NCBI GenBank assembly: GCA_036496425.1
Contig: DASXLG010000013.1
Span: forward strand, 1 to 33,976
Direction of reading: 5' to 3'
DNA: 33,976 nt
DNA from: Terriglobia bacterium
GTDB lineage: Bacteria > Acidobacteriota > Terriglobia > 20CM-2-55-15
The first letter of the stretch is position 1. The number at the start of each line of letters is the position of its first letter. The notes beneath the pieces are model-generated. The model saw only the letters and a program-made list of their open reading frames with translations, searched no databases and was not told the origin of the DNA. Made by a program: the position numbers and the translations under genes. Below are positions 24,570-32,444 of this stretch, one piece after another.

Positions 24570-26237
24570 CTACTGCGTGCGTGGTGACCAGATCACGCCA
24601 GCCTGCCCAAGGACGGTTCCCGTGGCGAACGCGAGATCGACCAGTGAATTCTGATAGTCAGATTGGGACACAATGAGGGCACCCTGTGCCTGGGCGAGCT
24701 GATCGAGTGTCAGTGAGAGCTCCGTGCTCGTAATTTTCCCGAGTTGAAACTCGATCCTGTTATCTTGATACGTCTCGGTTGACCGGTCGACCGCTGCCCG
24801 ATTGGACAAAATGCGCTGCCAATTTAATTCGACGGAGTTGATTGCGTTCAGCACATCCTGCCTGACACTCAGTTCCAAGGCGCGCTGGTTTGTCTCTGTC
24901 TTTGCCAGGTTCAAGGCGCTCTGAACAACCTGATACTTTGCCTGTTGATTTCCCCAAAGAGGAATCGAGGCCGATAGGCCGTAGTTGTACGTATCGACCA
25001 GCCGGTTCCTGAAGAGTTCGTCGAGACTCTTTTGAAAGGTTGTGGCGCTGCCGGCAAAAGAATAATTGAAGTTCATCGTGACATCCGGCAGCCTGCGATT
25101 CCGGCTTACATCCAGCGAAATACGATCGATCGACATCTGCACTTCGTTCTGAAACAGCTCCATCCGGTTCTTGAGGGCGAGCGCTGTGACGGCCGCGCGA
25201 TCAAACGTGAATCCCTTGGGCGACGGCTCCGTTTTCGGAATGATCAACGTTTGTGACTGAAGCGGGAGATTGGGAGAATTGATGATGCGTTTGAGGGCCA
25301 GTTCCGTCTGGCGGCGCGTGTTCTCGGCCATAAGAATTGCGTCGAAACGGCGTGCCGCATCGCCTTCAGCACGCGTGATTTCAATCTTGGTCCGCGCGCC
25401 TTCCTCAACCAGCCTGCGCGCGGTTCGCACTTGCTCCAGGGCATAGTCATACTCCTGAAGTTGTATTTTCAGGTTTTCGTTGGCCGCGTAGTGCTGCCAG
25501 TATGACTGTTCAGCATTTGCCATGACCTGTATAGCGGCCAATTTCGTTCGCGCATCCGTCTGGCGCATCACGAGGCCCGCGACGTTGATGCTTGCGTAAT
25601 TGATTCCGAACCCGGCTCCCCGCAATAGCGGTTGGGTCAGCCCGAGTTGAATGGTTGGTTCATCCGTAACGCCGACAGGAACGCCGAAAATCGACCCCTG
25701 ATCGTCGATTCTTGTAAAGGGCAACGACAAGGTCGCCGTTCCTCCGGCTTGGGTTGGGACAACGACTGTCGGAGTGAGCGAGGCGATCTTCTCAGGATTC
25801 CCGAAGCTGTCGAAAGTTTTCTGTTGGCTGGCCGAGGCATTGAGGACGGCCTCGAATTTCCAGCTCTCCGCCTGATACGCCGCTTGAGCGATCGCCGGGT
25901 CATAAAGCTGAACCTGCAAATCAAGGTTGTTCTCGAGCGCCTGCTTCCGTACGTCCGCCAGCGTCAACTCGACAGTTGGTGTTTCCGGGCTCGGCGCGAC
26001 GACCTTCCTCGCGTTGTCCACCACATCGTTGGGTGTTTCTATAGGGACCTGCTGTAGATCCGCCGGAGGCTTTGTAACCAGCGCGTTGGCATCAAAGGGC
26101 AAAGCCGTTTGCAACTCCTGGCGTACTGCGGGAAGGATAAGGGGATCCCGGCGGGAGCAACCAATGAAGATGACCGCAATAAATAACAGAGCGACTGTTC
26201 GAGCACGTTTCCGAATGTTCTCTTTTACCAGAGCCAC
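24570..26237 (-). CDS. TolC-like outer-membrane efflux lipoprotein
   Basis: This 555-residue protein carries a lipoprotein signal (basic start, then VALLFIAVIFIGC with the lipobox cysteine at 27). Two outer-membrane-efflux repeats follow, rich in long amphipathic helices (for example LAAIQVMANAEQSYWQHYAA and QNSLVDLAFATGTVLGQAG). It would form the outer-membrane channel that joins the HlyD adaptors and ABC transporters into a complete export path. This also shows that the host has an outer membrane. The start is GTG, with GGAGG only four bases upstream, somewhat close. No ATG is available nearby. It heads a two-gene operon with the membrane protein at 23780. Confidence 0.92.
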   Translation of the reverse strand: MALVKENIRKRARTVALLFIAVIFIGCSRRDPLILPAVRQELQTALPFDANALVTKPPADLQQVPIETPNDVVDNARKVVAPSPETPTVELTLADVRKQALENNLDLQVQLYDPAIAQAAYQAESWKFEAVLNASASQQKTFDSFGNPEKIASLTPTVVVPTQAGGTATLSLPFTRIDDQGSIFGVPVGVTDEPTIQLGLTQPLLRGAGFGINYASINVAGLVMRQTDARTKLAAIQVMANAEQSYWQHYAANENLKIQLQEYDYALEQVRTARRLVEEGARTKIEITRAEGDAARRFDAILMAENTRRQTELALKRIINSPNLPLQSQTLIIPKTEPSPKGFTFDRAAVTALALKNRMELFQNEVQMSIDRISLDVSRNRRLPDVTMNFNYSFAGSATTFQKSLDELFRNRLVDTYNYGLSASIPLWGNQQAKYQVVQSALNLAKTETNQRALELSVRQDVLNAINSVELNWQRILSNRAAVDRSTETYQDNRIEFQLGKITSTELSLTLDQLAQAQGALIVSQSDYQNSLVDLAFATGTVLGQAGVIWSPRTQ

Positions 26238-26522
26238 AAACCCTCCGTCGTTAAGTTTGTGTTCATAACTTTAGGGCGTCAGGATAGTTCGATTCGCGGT
26301 TATGCCGGGGCTATTACTCTGCAAAGACGGGACATCGGGCCGTCCCAGGAGCAGGGAAGGATACTGAACGGTCCCAAAGTTAACAAGCTGGCCTTCATTT
26401 GCCTTGCAGAATCCTGCGATCCGAAATTAAGCTGCGAAAGGAGTTTATGGCGGAATCTCTTCGAATTTACAACATATTTTTATCAGGTCCCCTCACCCTA
26501 ACCCGTTAGAAATGAAAAACAA
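26238..26522. promoter_or_regulatory. Divergent intergenic region, A+T-richer
   Basis: These 285 bases lie between the TolC-like gene (minus) and the TPR-like gene (plus) and must contain both promoters. I could not identify firm -35/-10 pairs. Apart from the mini-ORF at 26447 it holds no recognisable gene. Confidence 0.4.
26447..26509 (+). CDS. Possible 20-residue mini-ORF or gene remnant
   Basis: ATG preceded by an excellent GAAAGGAG ribosome-binding site. It encodes MAESLRIYNIFLSGPLTLTR and stops 13 bases before the ATG of the TPR-like gene. The RIYNIFLSGP part resembles the first strand of proteins that begin xYxIFLSSPxD (DUF4062-like), so it could be a decayed remnant. It could also be a leader peptide coupling translation to the next gene, which has no good ribosome-binding site of its own, or chance. 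Between them lies a four-codon ATG-AAA-AAC-AAA-TGA frame that overlaps the next start as ATGA. Confidence 0.25.
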   Translation: MAESLRIYNIFLSGPLTLTR

Positions 26523-28814
26523 ATGACAATTTGCCGAACTGCCGGTTCAGTCGAATTCGATGGGCTTTATATCTCGGGCCTGAAGGATCTGATTACCAGA
26601 CTATCTGTCGACGATCCTCGCGCCGAATGCCTTTTTGCAGATTTAAGTTTGGGCGCCTGGTTCGTACACATGGCCGCCCAACAATTCTTCCTGCAATTGG
26701 GAATATTGCCTCCAGAACATATCCGGCCCACCAGGGAGGGCAGCGCGTACTGGGACCAGGTGCCGGAATACGCGGACAGAGTCGGTAACGAAATCGATTC
26801 TGAAACCAGTGGTGACCGCGTTCTAATGACCAGTTTAGAACTTGCAGAGCAGGTAATCGAGGCGATTGGCCAGAAGCGCCCTCAAACTCTCGTCATTATC
26901 GCGCCCCGCTTCGATTTCGACTGGGAAGCAGAAAACGAGCTCTTTCTTGAATTTCTCGTAATGGGACTGCGGGATACTGCCAGCCGCTGCATTCTGGCCT
27001 TTATGGACGAAAAACCTCCTGCCGTTCCAGAAAAATGGAAGATAAATTGGCTGAACAGTCCAGCACCAACCGCTAACGAGCATCCCGAACTCTCTCCAGA
27101 GTTGCTGACACTTGTGCCCGGCATTGTCGAGCCGGCGTTAGCTGAGATGCTTGCCGGTACAGCGCCGCTGGATAAATCCAGGCATCTCTCAGTGGCAAAC
27201 GGCGGTGTTTTAGTGGCCCCGGAATACAGACGGAATCCCAACGAGGTCAGCAAGGCTGCCTATGATGAACTTGGGCAGAAAGCAGAGGCGATCGGCTGGC
27301 TCAAGTCTTATTGCCAGTTGTATGGAAATCTTCAGTTTCTGAATGTGTACTTCCTGCGTCAGCAGTCCAGCCAGCGATTTGCAGAGGGAGCTTATAACGT
27401 CGCCTTCAGGTTGATTCAACCGGTCCTTCAACACTCGTTTCATCCATTTCACAAAACCGCAGCGCTCCTTGAGGCCCAGGGTATGCGTGTGGCTCTCAAG
27501 AGATTTAAAGACGCCTCGGAAATGCCCGATCCTCCACGTGCGGCGCCGCCTCCAATCCTGGGAGCCCTTTTCCTGTCGAAGGCCTGGGGACTGGTAATGA
27601 TCGATCAGCCGGAACAAGCCGAACCTTACTTCGAGCAGGCCCGGAATCTCCTTAAGCCATTTCAGGATCGCTTCTATTTGTATCTTCTGAATATTGCGGC
27701 TCTGAACAAGTTGCGGCTTGGACAAGCCGACGCAGCCTTCGAACTGGAAAGAGAGATTGAACAGACGCTTTCGGAAAGCCCAAAAAAGGACTGGCATCTT
27801 GAATATATCAATTGCCTTAATCTCGGCCGTTTATTCCGGAGGAGCGGGGACTTTGAACTCTCGGAGAAGTATTATTCGAAGTCCTTTTACGCAAGCGAAG
27901 GAATCCGCTCGGATAGCGATCTGGTATATAGCAACGTGTCCTGGGCCGGCCTTTATCAGAAAAACAATCCTGACCTGTCTTTCCTGCATTGGTTCAGGGC
28001 AGCCTTACATTGGGCAGCTACTGCGGTTCCCGAGGCGCTGACCGCCAGAGCGATCCGGCCTATCGTCGGGCGAAACCTGAAACCTGGAGAGGACCTGACC
28101 GAAGAACTGTCCAAGGGATTGATTTCTTTTATTTATCAGAGTGCCAAGGCCGCCCGGATACCTCTAAAAGCCTTTGACAATGATATGGAATCGACGGCCG
28201 GCGAAGGCTCAAAGCAGATTACCTTCATTCATTCAGACAATCTTCCTGCAGGCACAATTGAGTACGCTTTTGGCTTTCCCGGTTGGAGTGTATTAGCCAC
28301 GAAACAGGTGTTTAAGCGGAGATTCAAGGGGAAGTACTACGATCGCTTGAATGACATCCTGGTTCGGGCTATCGAAGAATGGTGTCCCGCTGTTGCAAAG
28401 GCTGACGTTCGAACCCTGATTGTCGACACAATGATGGGCTGTGAAATGCCGATAACGTTCGACCAGCTAAGGAACACGTGCGTGCGTCTGAAAATCCCGC
28501 ATTTGCATTTCGAAAACAGAAGTGAGGACTTGTCCGGGGAAGAATGCCGTTCTCTGGAGCGGAATGCGGTGGTGCGAATCGGATCCGGGGTCAGCCACAT
28601 CAGCGATGCAGATGGTCGCCTGACGATCCATTTCAAGAGGTATGTCGGCCCTGTAACCTTGTCTGAGGAGGATAGCAAGATTGTAAGGCTGGTTGACGGG
28701 GTGAGAACTGTAGATGAAATCGCGAGCTCTTCAGGCAATCCAGGCTCCGGCGAGACTGGCGTTTTGCAGTCTCTGCGCTCGCTGGAAATACTGAGAGTAA
28801 CGGCAATCTCCTAA
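26523..28814 (+). CDS. Large TPR-like protein with C-terminal winged-helix (RRE-like) domain
   Basis: I cannot assign a family to this 763-residue protein. It is soluble, with no signal peptide. Residues about 1-210 form a mixed alpha/beta region ([31 protein letters not shown]) without a P-loop. About 340-500 are helical repeats with TPR character ([40 protein letters not shown]). About 530-690 have no recognised motif. The last 70 or so residues ([20 protein letters not shown], then [12 protein letters not shown]) look like the PqqD-type winged helix that also begins the YcaO proteins (compare ILAPLLDGVRSISDI). This suggests a leader-binding partner or scaffold for the peptide pathway. It stands alone with its own upstream region. 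Its stop overlaps the convergent ruvB stop by four bases, marking the cluster's right boundary. Confidence 0.7.
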   Translation: MTICRTAGSVEFDGLYISGLKDLITRLSVDDPRAECLFADLSLGAWFVHMAAQQFFLQLGILPPEHIRPTREGSAYWDQVPEYADRVGNEIDSETSGDRVLMTSLELAEQVIEAIGQKRPQTLVIIAPRFDFDWEAENELFLEFLVMGLRDTASRCILAFMDEKPPAVPEKWKINWLNSPAPTANEHPELSPELLTLVPGIVEPALAEMLAGTAPLDKSRHLSVANGGVLVAPEYRRNPNEVSKAAYDELGQKAEAIGWLKSYCQLYGNLQFLNVYFLRQQSSQRFAEGAYNVAFRLIQPVLQHSFHPFHKTAALLEAQGMRVALKRFKDASEMPDPPRAAPPPILGALFLSKAWGLVMIDQPEQAEPYFEQARNLLKPFQDRFYLYLLNIAALNKLRLGQADAAFELEREIEQTLSESPKKDWHLEYINCLNLGRLFRRSGDFELSEKYYSKSFYASEGIRSDSDLVYSNVSWAGLYQKNNPDLSFLHWFRAALHWAATAVPEALTARAIRPIVGRNLKPGEDLTEELSKGLISFIYQSAKAARIPLKAFDNDMESTAGEGSKQITFIHSDNLPAGTIEYAFGFPGWSVLATKQVFKRRFKGKYYDRLNDILVRAIEEWCPAVAKADVRTLIVDTMMGCEMPITFDQLRNTCVRLKIPHLHFENRSEDLSGEECRSLERNAVVRIGSGVSHISDADGRLTIHFKRYVGPVTLSEEDSKIVRLVDGVRTVDEIASSSGNPGSGETGVLQSLRSLEILRVTAIS

Positions 28815-29827
28815 AACAACCCAGTCTGGGGCGGGCGATAAGCAATACCGAGGTGGTCGTAGGCGAGCTTCGTGGCCACGCGGCCGCGCGGCGTGCGTTG
28901 CAGGAATCCGATCTGGAGCAGATACGGTTCATAGATGTCTTCGACGGCATCGACTTCTTCGCTTAAGACGGCCGCAATCGTGTTCACGCCCACGGGCCCC
29001 CCGCCAAAGCGCTCAATAATGGCGCGCAGCAGTTTGCGATCGATATCGTCGAAACCGTGCTCGTCGATATCGAGGAGCTTCAGGGCATCGCGAGCGATCG
29101 GCGCAGTGATTTCGCCGTCTGCCTTCACCTGGGCAAAATCCCGCATTCGCTTCAGCAGCCGGTTCGCTACGCGCGGTGTTCCGCGGCATCGTTTTGCGAT
29201 CTCATGACAGCCTTCCGGCGTGATCGGGGCGTTCAGGATTTCCGCGGAGCGCCGGATGATGTATTCCAATTCCTTCACGGTATAGAAATCGAGACGATGA
29301 ACCATCCCGAACCGCGACCGCAGGGGCGCGGTGATGAGCCCGGCGCGCGTCGTCGCGCCGATGAGCGTGAAGCGCCGCAGATCCAGACGATGCGTGCGGG
29401 CGCTGGGCCCCTGCCCGATAATGATGTCGAGTTTGTAATCCTCCATCGCCGGATAGAGGATTTCTTCGATGTTCGGTTGCAGGCGGTGGATCTCGTCGAT
29501 GAACAGGACATCTCCGGATTCGAGGTTCGTCAGGATTGCCGTCAAGTCACCCTTGAGCTGGATCAGCGGACCTGCCGTCGCCCGGAAATGAGCGCCCATT
29601 TCGTTAGAAATGACCGAGGCAAGAGTCGTCTTGCCGAGGCCCGGCGGTCCGTATAACAAAATATGGTCGAGCGGTTCACCGCGCTTCCGGGCTGCCTGGA
29701 TTGCGACATCGAGGTTGTCTTTGACGCCCTGCTGGCCGATGTACTCCTTGAGAAGGCGCGGCCGCAGCGACAATTCGAATGTTGCTTCTTCTTCGGTTGG
29801 AGAGCCCGTGATGATACGGTCCGTCAT
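28811..29827 (-). CDS. ruvB: Holliday junction branch migration ATPase RuvB
   Basis: This 338-residue protein has standard length and sequence: N-terminal [12 protein letters not shown], Walker [10 protein letters not shown] (60-68), Walker [12 protein letters not shown], sensor [17 protein letters not shown] and a C-terminal winged helix with [10 protein letters not shown]. RuvB forms the hexameric motor that, with RuvA, drives branch migration at Holliday junctions during recombination and repair. It is the last gene of the minus-strand operon that begins with microcompartment genes, 88 bases after ruvA. Its stop overlaps the convergent TPR-like gene by four bases. No ruvC is present in the window. 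Confidence 0.98.
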   Translation of the reverse strand: MTDRIITGSPTEEEATFELSLRPRLLKEYIGQQGVKDNLDVAIQAARKRGEPLDHILLYGPPGLGKTTLASVISNEMGAHFRATAGPLIQLKGDLTAILTNLESGDVLFIDEIHRLQPNIEEILYPAMEDYKLDIIIGQGPSARTHRLDLRRFTLIGATTRAGLITAPLRSRFGMVHRLDFYTVKELEYIIRRSAEILNAPITPEGCHEIAKRCRGTPRVANRLLKRMRDFAQVKADGEITAPIARDALKLLDIDEHGFDDIDRKLLRAIIERFGGGPVGVNTIAAVLSEEVDAVEDIYEPYLLQIGFLQRTPRGRVATKLAYDHLGIAYRPPQTGLF

Positions 29828-29915
29828 ACTTCGACAGGGAAATTAGCCACAAACTTTAGGCTGCGCGCTACCGCGCTTGCGCTTCGCGAGGCACAAAAGG
29901 GAATTATTTTCTTCG

Positions 29916-30494
29916 TCATGATTTCGTCAATATATGTAATGAGCGCTTGAACAACACGTCGAAGACCGGGGCGTCGTCGCCGTTGGCGGCGCGAGAGAGC
30001 GCTGCTTCCGCCATGGCTCTGTTGTACCCGAGATTCTCCAGCGCCGACAAAACGTCCATTTCGACGGATGACTTGGCGGGAGCTTCCACGAACTCCTGCA
30101 GTTTGTCTTTCAATTCCAGGACAATACGTTCTGCAGTCTTCTTGCCGACACCAGGAATGGCCGTGAGTCTCGGAAGATCGCCGCGCTTGATGGCGGTGAC
30201 CAGGTCTTCGACGGATCCTCCGGAAAGAATCGTGACGGCCAGTTTCGGGCCGATTCCCGAGATCGTCATCAACTTTTCAAAGATCGTCCGCTCGCGGCGC
30301 GTCGAGAAGCCATAGAGGGCGATGAGATCCTCGCGTACGTGCGTATGAACGTCGATGGAGACTTCGGAACCGGCGTCAGGCAGCGCGGTGAATGTGGTAA
30401 GCGGAATGAAAACTTCATAGCCGACTCCGTTGACATCGACAATCACACGGGCCGGATCCTTCTGCGCTAATTTCCCGCGCAGATGAGCGATCAT
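29916..30494 (-). CDS. ruvA: Holliday junction DNA-binding protein RuvA
   Basis: This 192-residue protein has the OB-fold start MIAHLRGKL and VDVNGVGYEVFIP. Two helix-hairpin-helix motifs follow (ISGIGPKLAVTILS and IPGVGKKTAERIVLELKDKL), then a C-terminal RuvB-binding domain with NLGYNRAMAEAAL. This is standard for RuvA. The ATG overlaps the stop of the upstream EutN-type gene by four bases (ATGA), so it is translated together with microcompartment shell genes. That neighbourhood is uncommon. Confidence 0.97.
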   Translation of the reverse strand: MIAHLRGKLAQKDPARVIVDVNGVGYEVFIPLTTFTALPDAGSEVSIDVHTHVREDLIALYGFSTRRERTIFEKLMTISGIGPKLAVTILSGGSVEDLVTAIKRGDLPRLTAIPGVGKKTAERIVLELKDKLQEFVEAPAKSSVEMDVLSALENLGYNRAMAEAALSRAANGDDAPVFDVLFKRSLHILTKS

Positions 30495-30760
30495 GAGAGC
30501 TCCACGAAATCGATGACGCCGATGACGGCGGCATCGATCGGGGCTTCGACATGGCCGACCGAAGTCATCGCGGAAAAACCCTCCTGAACCGCGAGCACGA
30601 GGTCGCCGATGCCGGCATCGACTGCGTCGAACGCGACCACAACATCTCCTACAGGACGGTCTTCAAGATCCAGGGGTTGAATCAGGAGAATCTTCTTTCC
30701 CTCGTGGGATCGATCTTTCTGAGTGGCGGTCACATTTCCGACGACCCGGGCAATGATCAC
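30491..30760 (-). CDS. EutN/CcmL-type microcompartment vertex protein (BMC-P) 1
   Basis: This 89-residue EutN/CcmL-fold protein starts MIIARVVGNVTATQKDRSHE, includes VAFDAVDAGIGDLVLAVQE, and ends AAVIGVIDFVELS. Such proteins form pentamers that cap the vertices of polyhedral bacterial microcompartments. Start is GTG, overlapping the stop of the preceding paralogue (GTGA). Its own stop overlaps ruvA by four bases. It is the third of three consecutive EutN-type genes in the operon. The copies differ clearly, so they are not recent duplicates. Confidence 0.93.
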   Translation of the reverse strand: MIIARVVGNVTATQKDRSHEGKKILLIQPLDLEDRPVGDVVVAFDAVDAGIGDLVLAVQEGFSAMTSVGHVEAPIDAAVIGVIDFVELS

Positions 30761-31023
30761 GCTCTCACCACCTCAGGACGTTCCACGTGATCGACAATTG
30801 CCACGACCGCCGCCTCCGTCGGAACCTCGACCGGTTTGAATGCGAATGCGGCTTCACGGCCGCGGCAAACATAAACAGTCTCACCGGCTCCGGCGCCGAC
30901 CGCATCGACCGCGACGATGGAGGGACCGTTCGGCAGACGCCGTACCAGCAGCAGCGTCCGGCCTTCAAGCGCGGCATCCTTTACGGTGCAAACGACGCTG
31001 CCGATGACTGTGCCCAGATACAT
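30757..31023 (-). CDS. EutN/CcmL-type microcompartment vertex protein (BMC-P) 2
   Basis: This 88-residue protein has the family start MYLGTVIGSVVCTVKDAALE, the central IVAVDAVGAGAGETVYVCRG and end AAVVAIVDHVE. It should form a pentameric cap of the protein shell. ATG start lies two bases after the stop of the third paralogue, and its stop overlaps the next gene by four bases. Having several EutN paralogues beside one BMC-H gene resembles the aldolase microcompartment loci known from Planctomycetes and Verrucomicrobia. Confidence 0.93.
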   Translation of the reverse strand: MYLGTVIGSVVCTVKDAALEGRTLLLVRRLPNGPSIVAVDAVGAGAGETVYVCRGREAAFAFKPVEVPTEAAVVAIVDHVERPEVVRA

Positions 31024-31025
31024 GA

Positions 31026-31292
31026 CTAGTCCTGTGAAACTTCGTCTACGATTCCAACGATGGCTGCATCGACCGGAGTGTCTTTGCAGCCTTCAGCCAT
31101 GCGGGCGGAACTGCCCTGTACAATCAAAACGTCCTCCCGAAACCCGGCATGGACCGTATCGACGGCGATGATGTAGCCCTTTTCGTCGTTTCCATCGGGA
31201 TCCACGAGCCGGCAAATGAGAAGCTTTTTGCCTTCGAGCCGCGGGTCCTTCCGGGTTGCAACGACGGTTCCGATGATGCGGGCGAGAAGCAC
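31026..31292 (-). CDS. EutN/CcmL-type microcompartment vertex protein (BMC-P) 3
   Basis: This 88-residue protein starts MLLARIIGTVVATRKDPRLE, contains IIAVDTVHAGFREDVLIVQG and ends AAIVGIVDEVSQD. Its acidic insert (DPDGNDEKG) at residues 31-39 makes the loop slightly longer than in the other two. GTG start, nine bases after the BMC-H stop. It should form pentameric vertices. Different paralogues may occupy different vertices, which is inference. Confidence 0.93.
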   Translation of the reverse strand: MLLARIIGTVVATRKDPRLEGKKLLICRLVDPDGNDEKGYIIAVDTVHAGFREDVLIVQGSSARMAEGCKDTPVDAAIVGIVDEVSQD

Positions 31293-31301
31293 GAGCCCGC
31301 C

Positions 31302-31613
31302 TTACCTCGAGGACTTTCCGATCGGCAGAACGTCTTCAAGATTCGAATGCGGCCGCGGAATCACATGAACGCTGATCAACTCGCCCACGCGGCGGGCGGC
31401 GGCTGCGCCGGCATCGGTCGCGGCCTTGACGGCGGCGACGTCCCCCCGGACCATGGCGGTGACGTAGCCCGATCCGATCTTTTCCCAGCCGACCAGGCTC
31501 ACCTTGGCAGCCTTCACCATCGCGTCGGCCGCCTCGATCATCGCGACAAGTCCACGCGTTTCAATCATTCCTAAGGCCTCACCCAGCGTGCTGCCTTCTC
31601 CCTCTCGTGCCAT
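31302..31613 (-). CDS. Microcompartment shell hexamer protein (BMC-H)
   Basis: This 103-residue single BMC-domain protein has [20 protein letters not shown], then [20 protein letters not shown] with the pore-loop GSG, then [19 protein letters not shown] and [16 protein letters not shown]. Hexamers tile the flat facets of the shell, and the GSG pore is thought to pass small polar substrates. It is the only BMC-H in the window and no tandem (BMC-T) protein is present, so other shell genes may lie elsewhere. AAGGAG lies four bases before the ATG, the strongest ribosome-binding site in this operon, as expected for the most abundant shell protein. Confidence 0.96.
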   Translation of the reverse strand: MAREGEGSTLGEALGMIETRGLVAMIEAADAMVKAAKVSLVGWEKIGSGYVTAMVRGDVAAVKAATDAGAAAARRVGELISVHVIPRPHSNLEDVLPIGKSSR

Positions 31614-31628
31614 AGAACTCCTTATTAA

Positions 31629-31646
31629 CGCGGGCTAAAGCCCGCG
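31629..31646. repeat. Short perfect palindromic hairpin (REP-like)
   Basis: CGCGGGCT-AA-AGCCCGCG: eight-base arms with a two-base loop, in the 47-base gap between the aldolase and BMC-H genes. There is no T-run, so it is not a simple terminator. It resembles dispersed palindromic repeats of many soil bacteria and could stabilise the upstream mRNA end. Only one copy is in the window. Confidence 0.6.
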
Positions 31647-31660
31647 ACTACATGATCGAG

Positions 31661-32434
31661 TCATCTCAGGTTCGTAACGACTCGCTCGATCAAATCGATC
31701 AACTCACCGCGAGTGAGAGAGATCGTCTCTGATACTCCGTCTGTTAGCGGACACATCGGGTCCTTCGGTTTCGCATCCGAGCCCTCGAGCCCGTAATACT
31801 TCTGCCGCTGAACCCATAACTTCTCGACATCCTCATTCGAAAGCAGCCGCTCGCGGCCGAGGATCTTGGTGTAAATGGAAATCTTCGCAAAATGCTCGAC
31901 GGTGTCCATCCGGTTGAATGCGTCTTCCAGATTGACACCATACGTCACAACACCGTGATTGGACATCAAAAGAGCATCATAGCTTCCAATAAAAGGCCGG
32001 AGCTGATCGGTGAGTTCCGGCGTACCCGGCGTTCCGTACTCCGCGAGTGGAATGCAACCCAAAGCCAGCACGACCTCCGAGATCAATGCTTTGTTCAGAG
32101 GTATGCCGGCGGCGGCATATGCCGTCGCGCATGGCGGATGCGCATGGACGACAGCCTGTGCGTCGGGCCGCATCTCATAGACAAGAAGGTGCATTGCAAT
32201 CTCACTGGATGCCTTGCGGTCGCCTTTGATGCGCTGGCCCTTGAGGTCAATGACGACCATATCCTCCGGCTTGACGAATCCCTTGTTGCAGATCGTCGGC
32301 GTACACATGATGTGGCCGTCGGGAAGCCGCGCGCTGATATTGCCGTCGGTGGAGGCGACGTATCCTTTCTCATAGATGAGGTGGCAAAAGCGCGTAATCT
32401 CAGCGCGAAATTTCTCTTCAGACACGGACGGCAT
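31661..32434 (-). CDS. Class II (fuculose-1-phosphate-type) aldolase, probable microcompartment cargo
   Basis: This 257-residue zinc aldolase has the class II aldolase/adducin signatures: DGNISARLPDG, the catalytic-region KASSEIAMHLLVYEM, zinc ligands HAHPP and SNHGVVTYG. Relatives cleave fuculose- or rhamnulose-1-phosphate to dihydroxyacetone phosphate and lactaldehyde; the aldehyde is what a shell would confine. After the enzyme domain come a linker and the short amphipathic tail LTRGELIDLIERVVTNLR, the form of an encapsulation peptide. I take the ATG at 32434 (MPSVSEEKF). The frame extends to 32518, but that part overlaps the permease gene. Start at 32434 leaves 10 bases after the permease stop. 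No aldehyde dehydrogenase is in the window. Confidence 0.9.
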   Translation of the reverse strand: MPSVSEEKFRAEITRFCHLIYEKGYVASTDGNISARLPDGHIMCTPTICNKGFVKPEDMVVIDLKGQRIKGDRKASSEIAMHLLVYEMRPDAQAVVHAHPPCATAYAAAGIPLNKALISEVVLALGCIPLAEYGTPGTPELTDQLRPFIGSYDALLMSNHGVVTYGVNLEDAFNRMDTVEHFAKISIYTKILGRERLLSNEDVEKLWVQRQKYYGLEGSDAKPKDPMCPLTDGVSETISLTRGELIDLIERVVTNLR

Positions 32435-32444
32435 TTTACACCAT

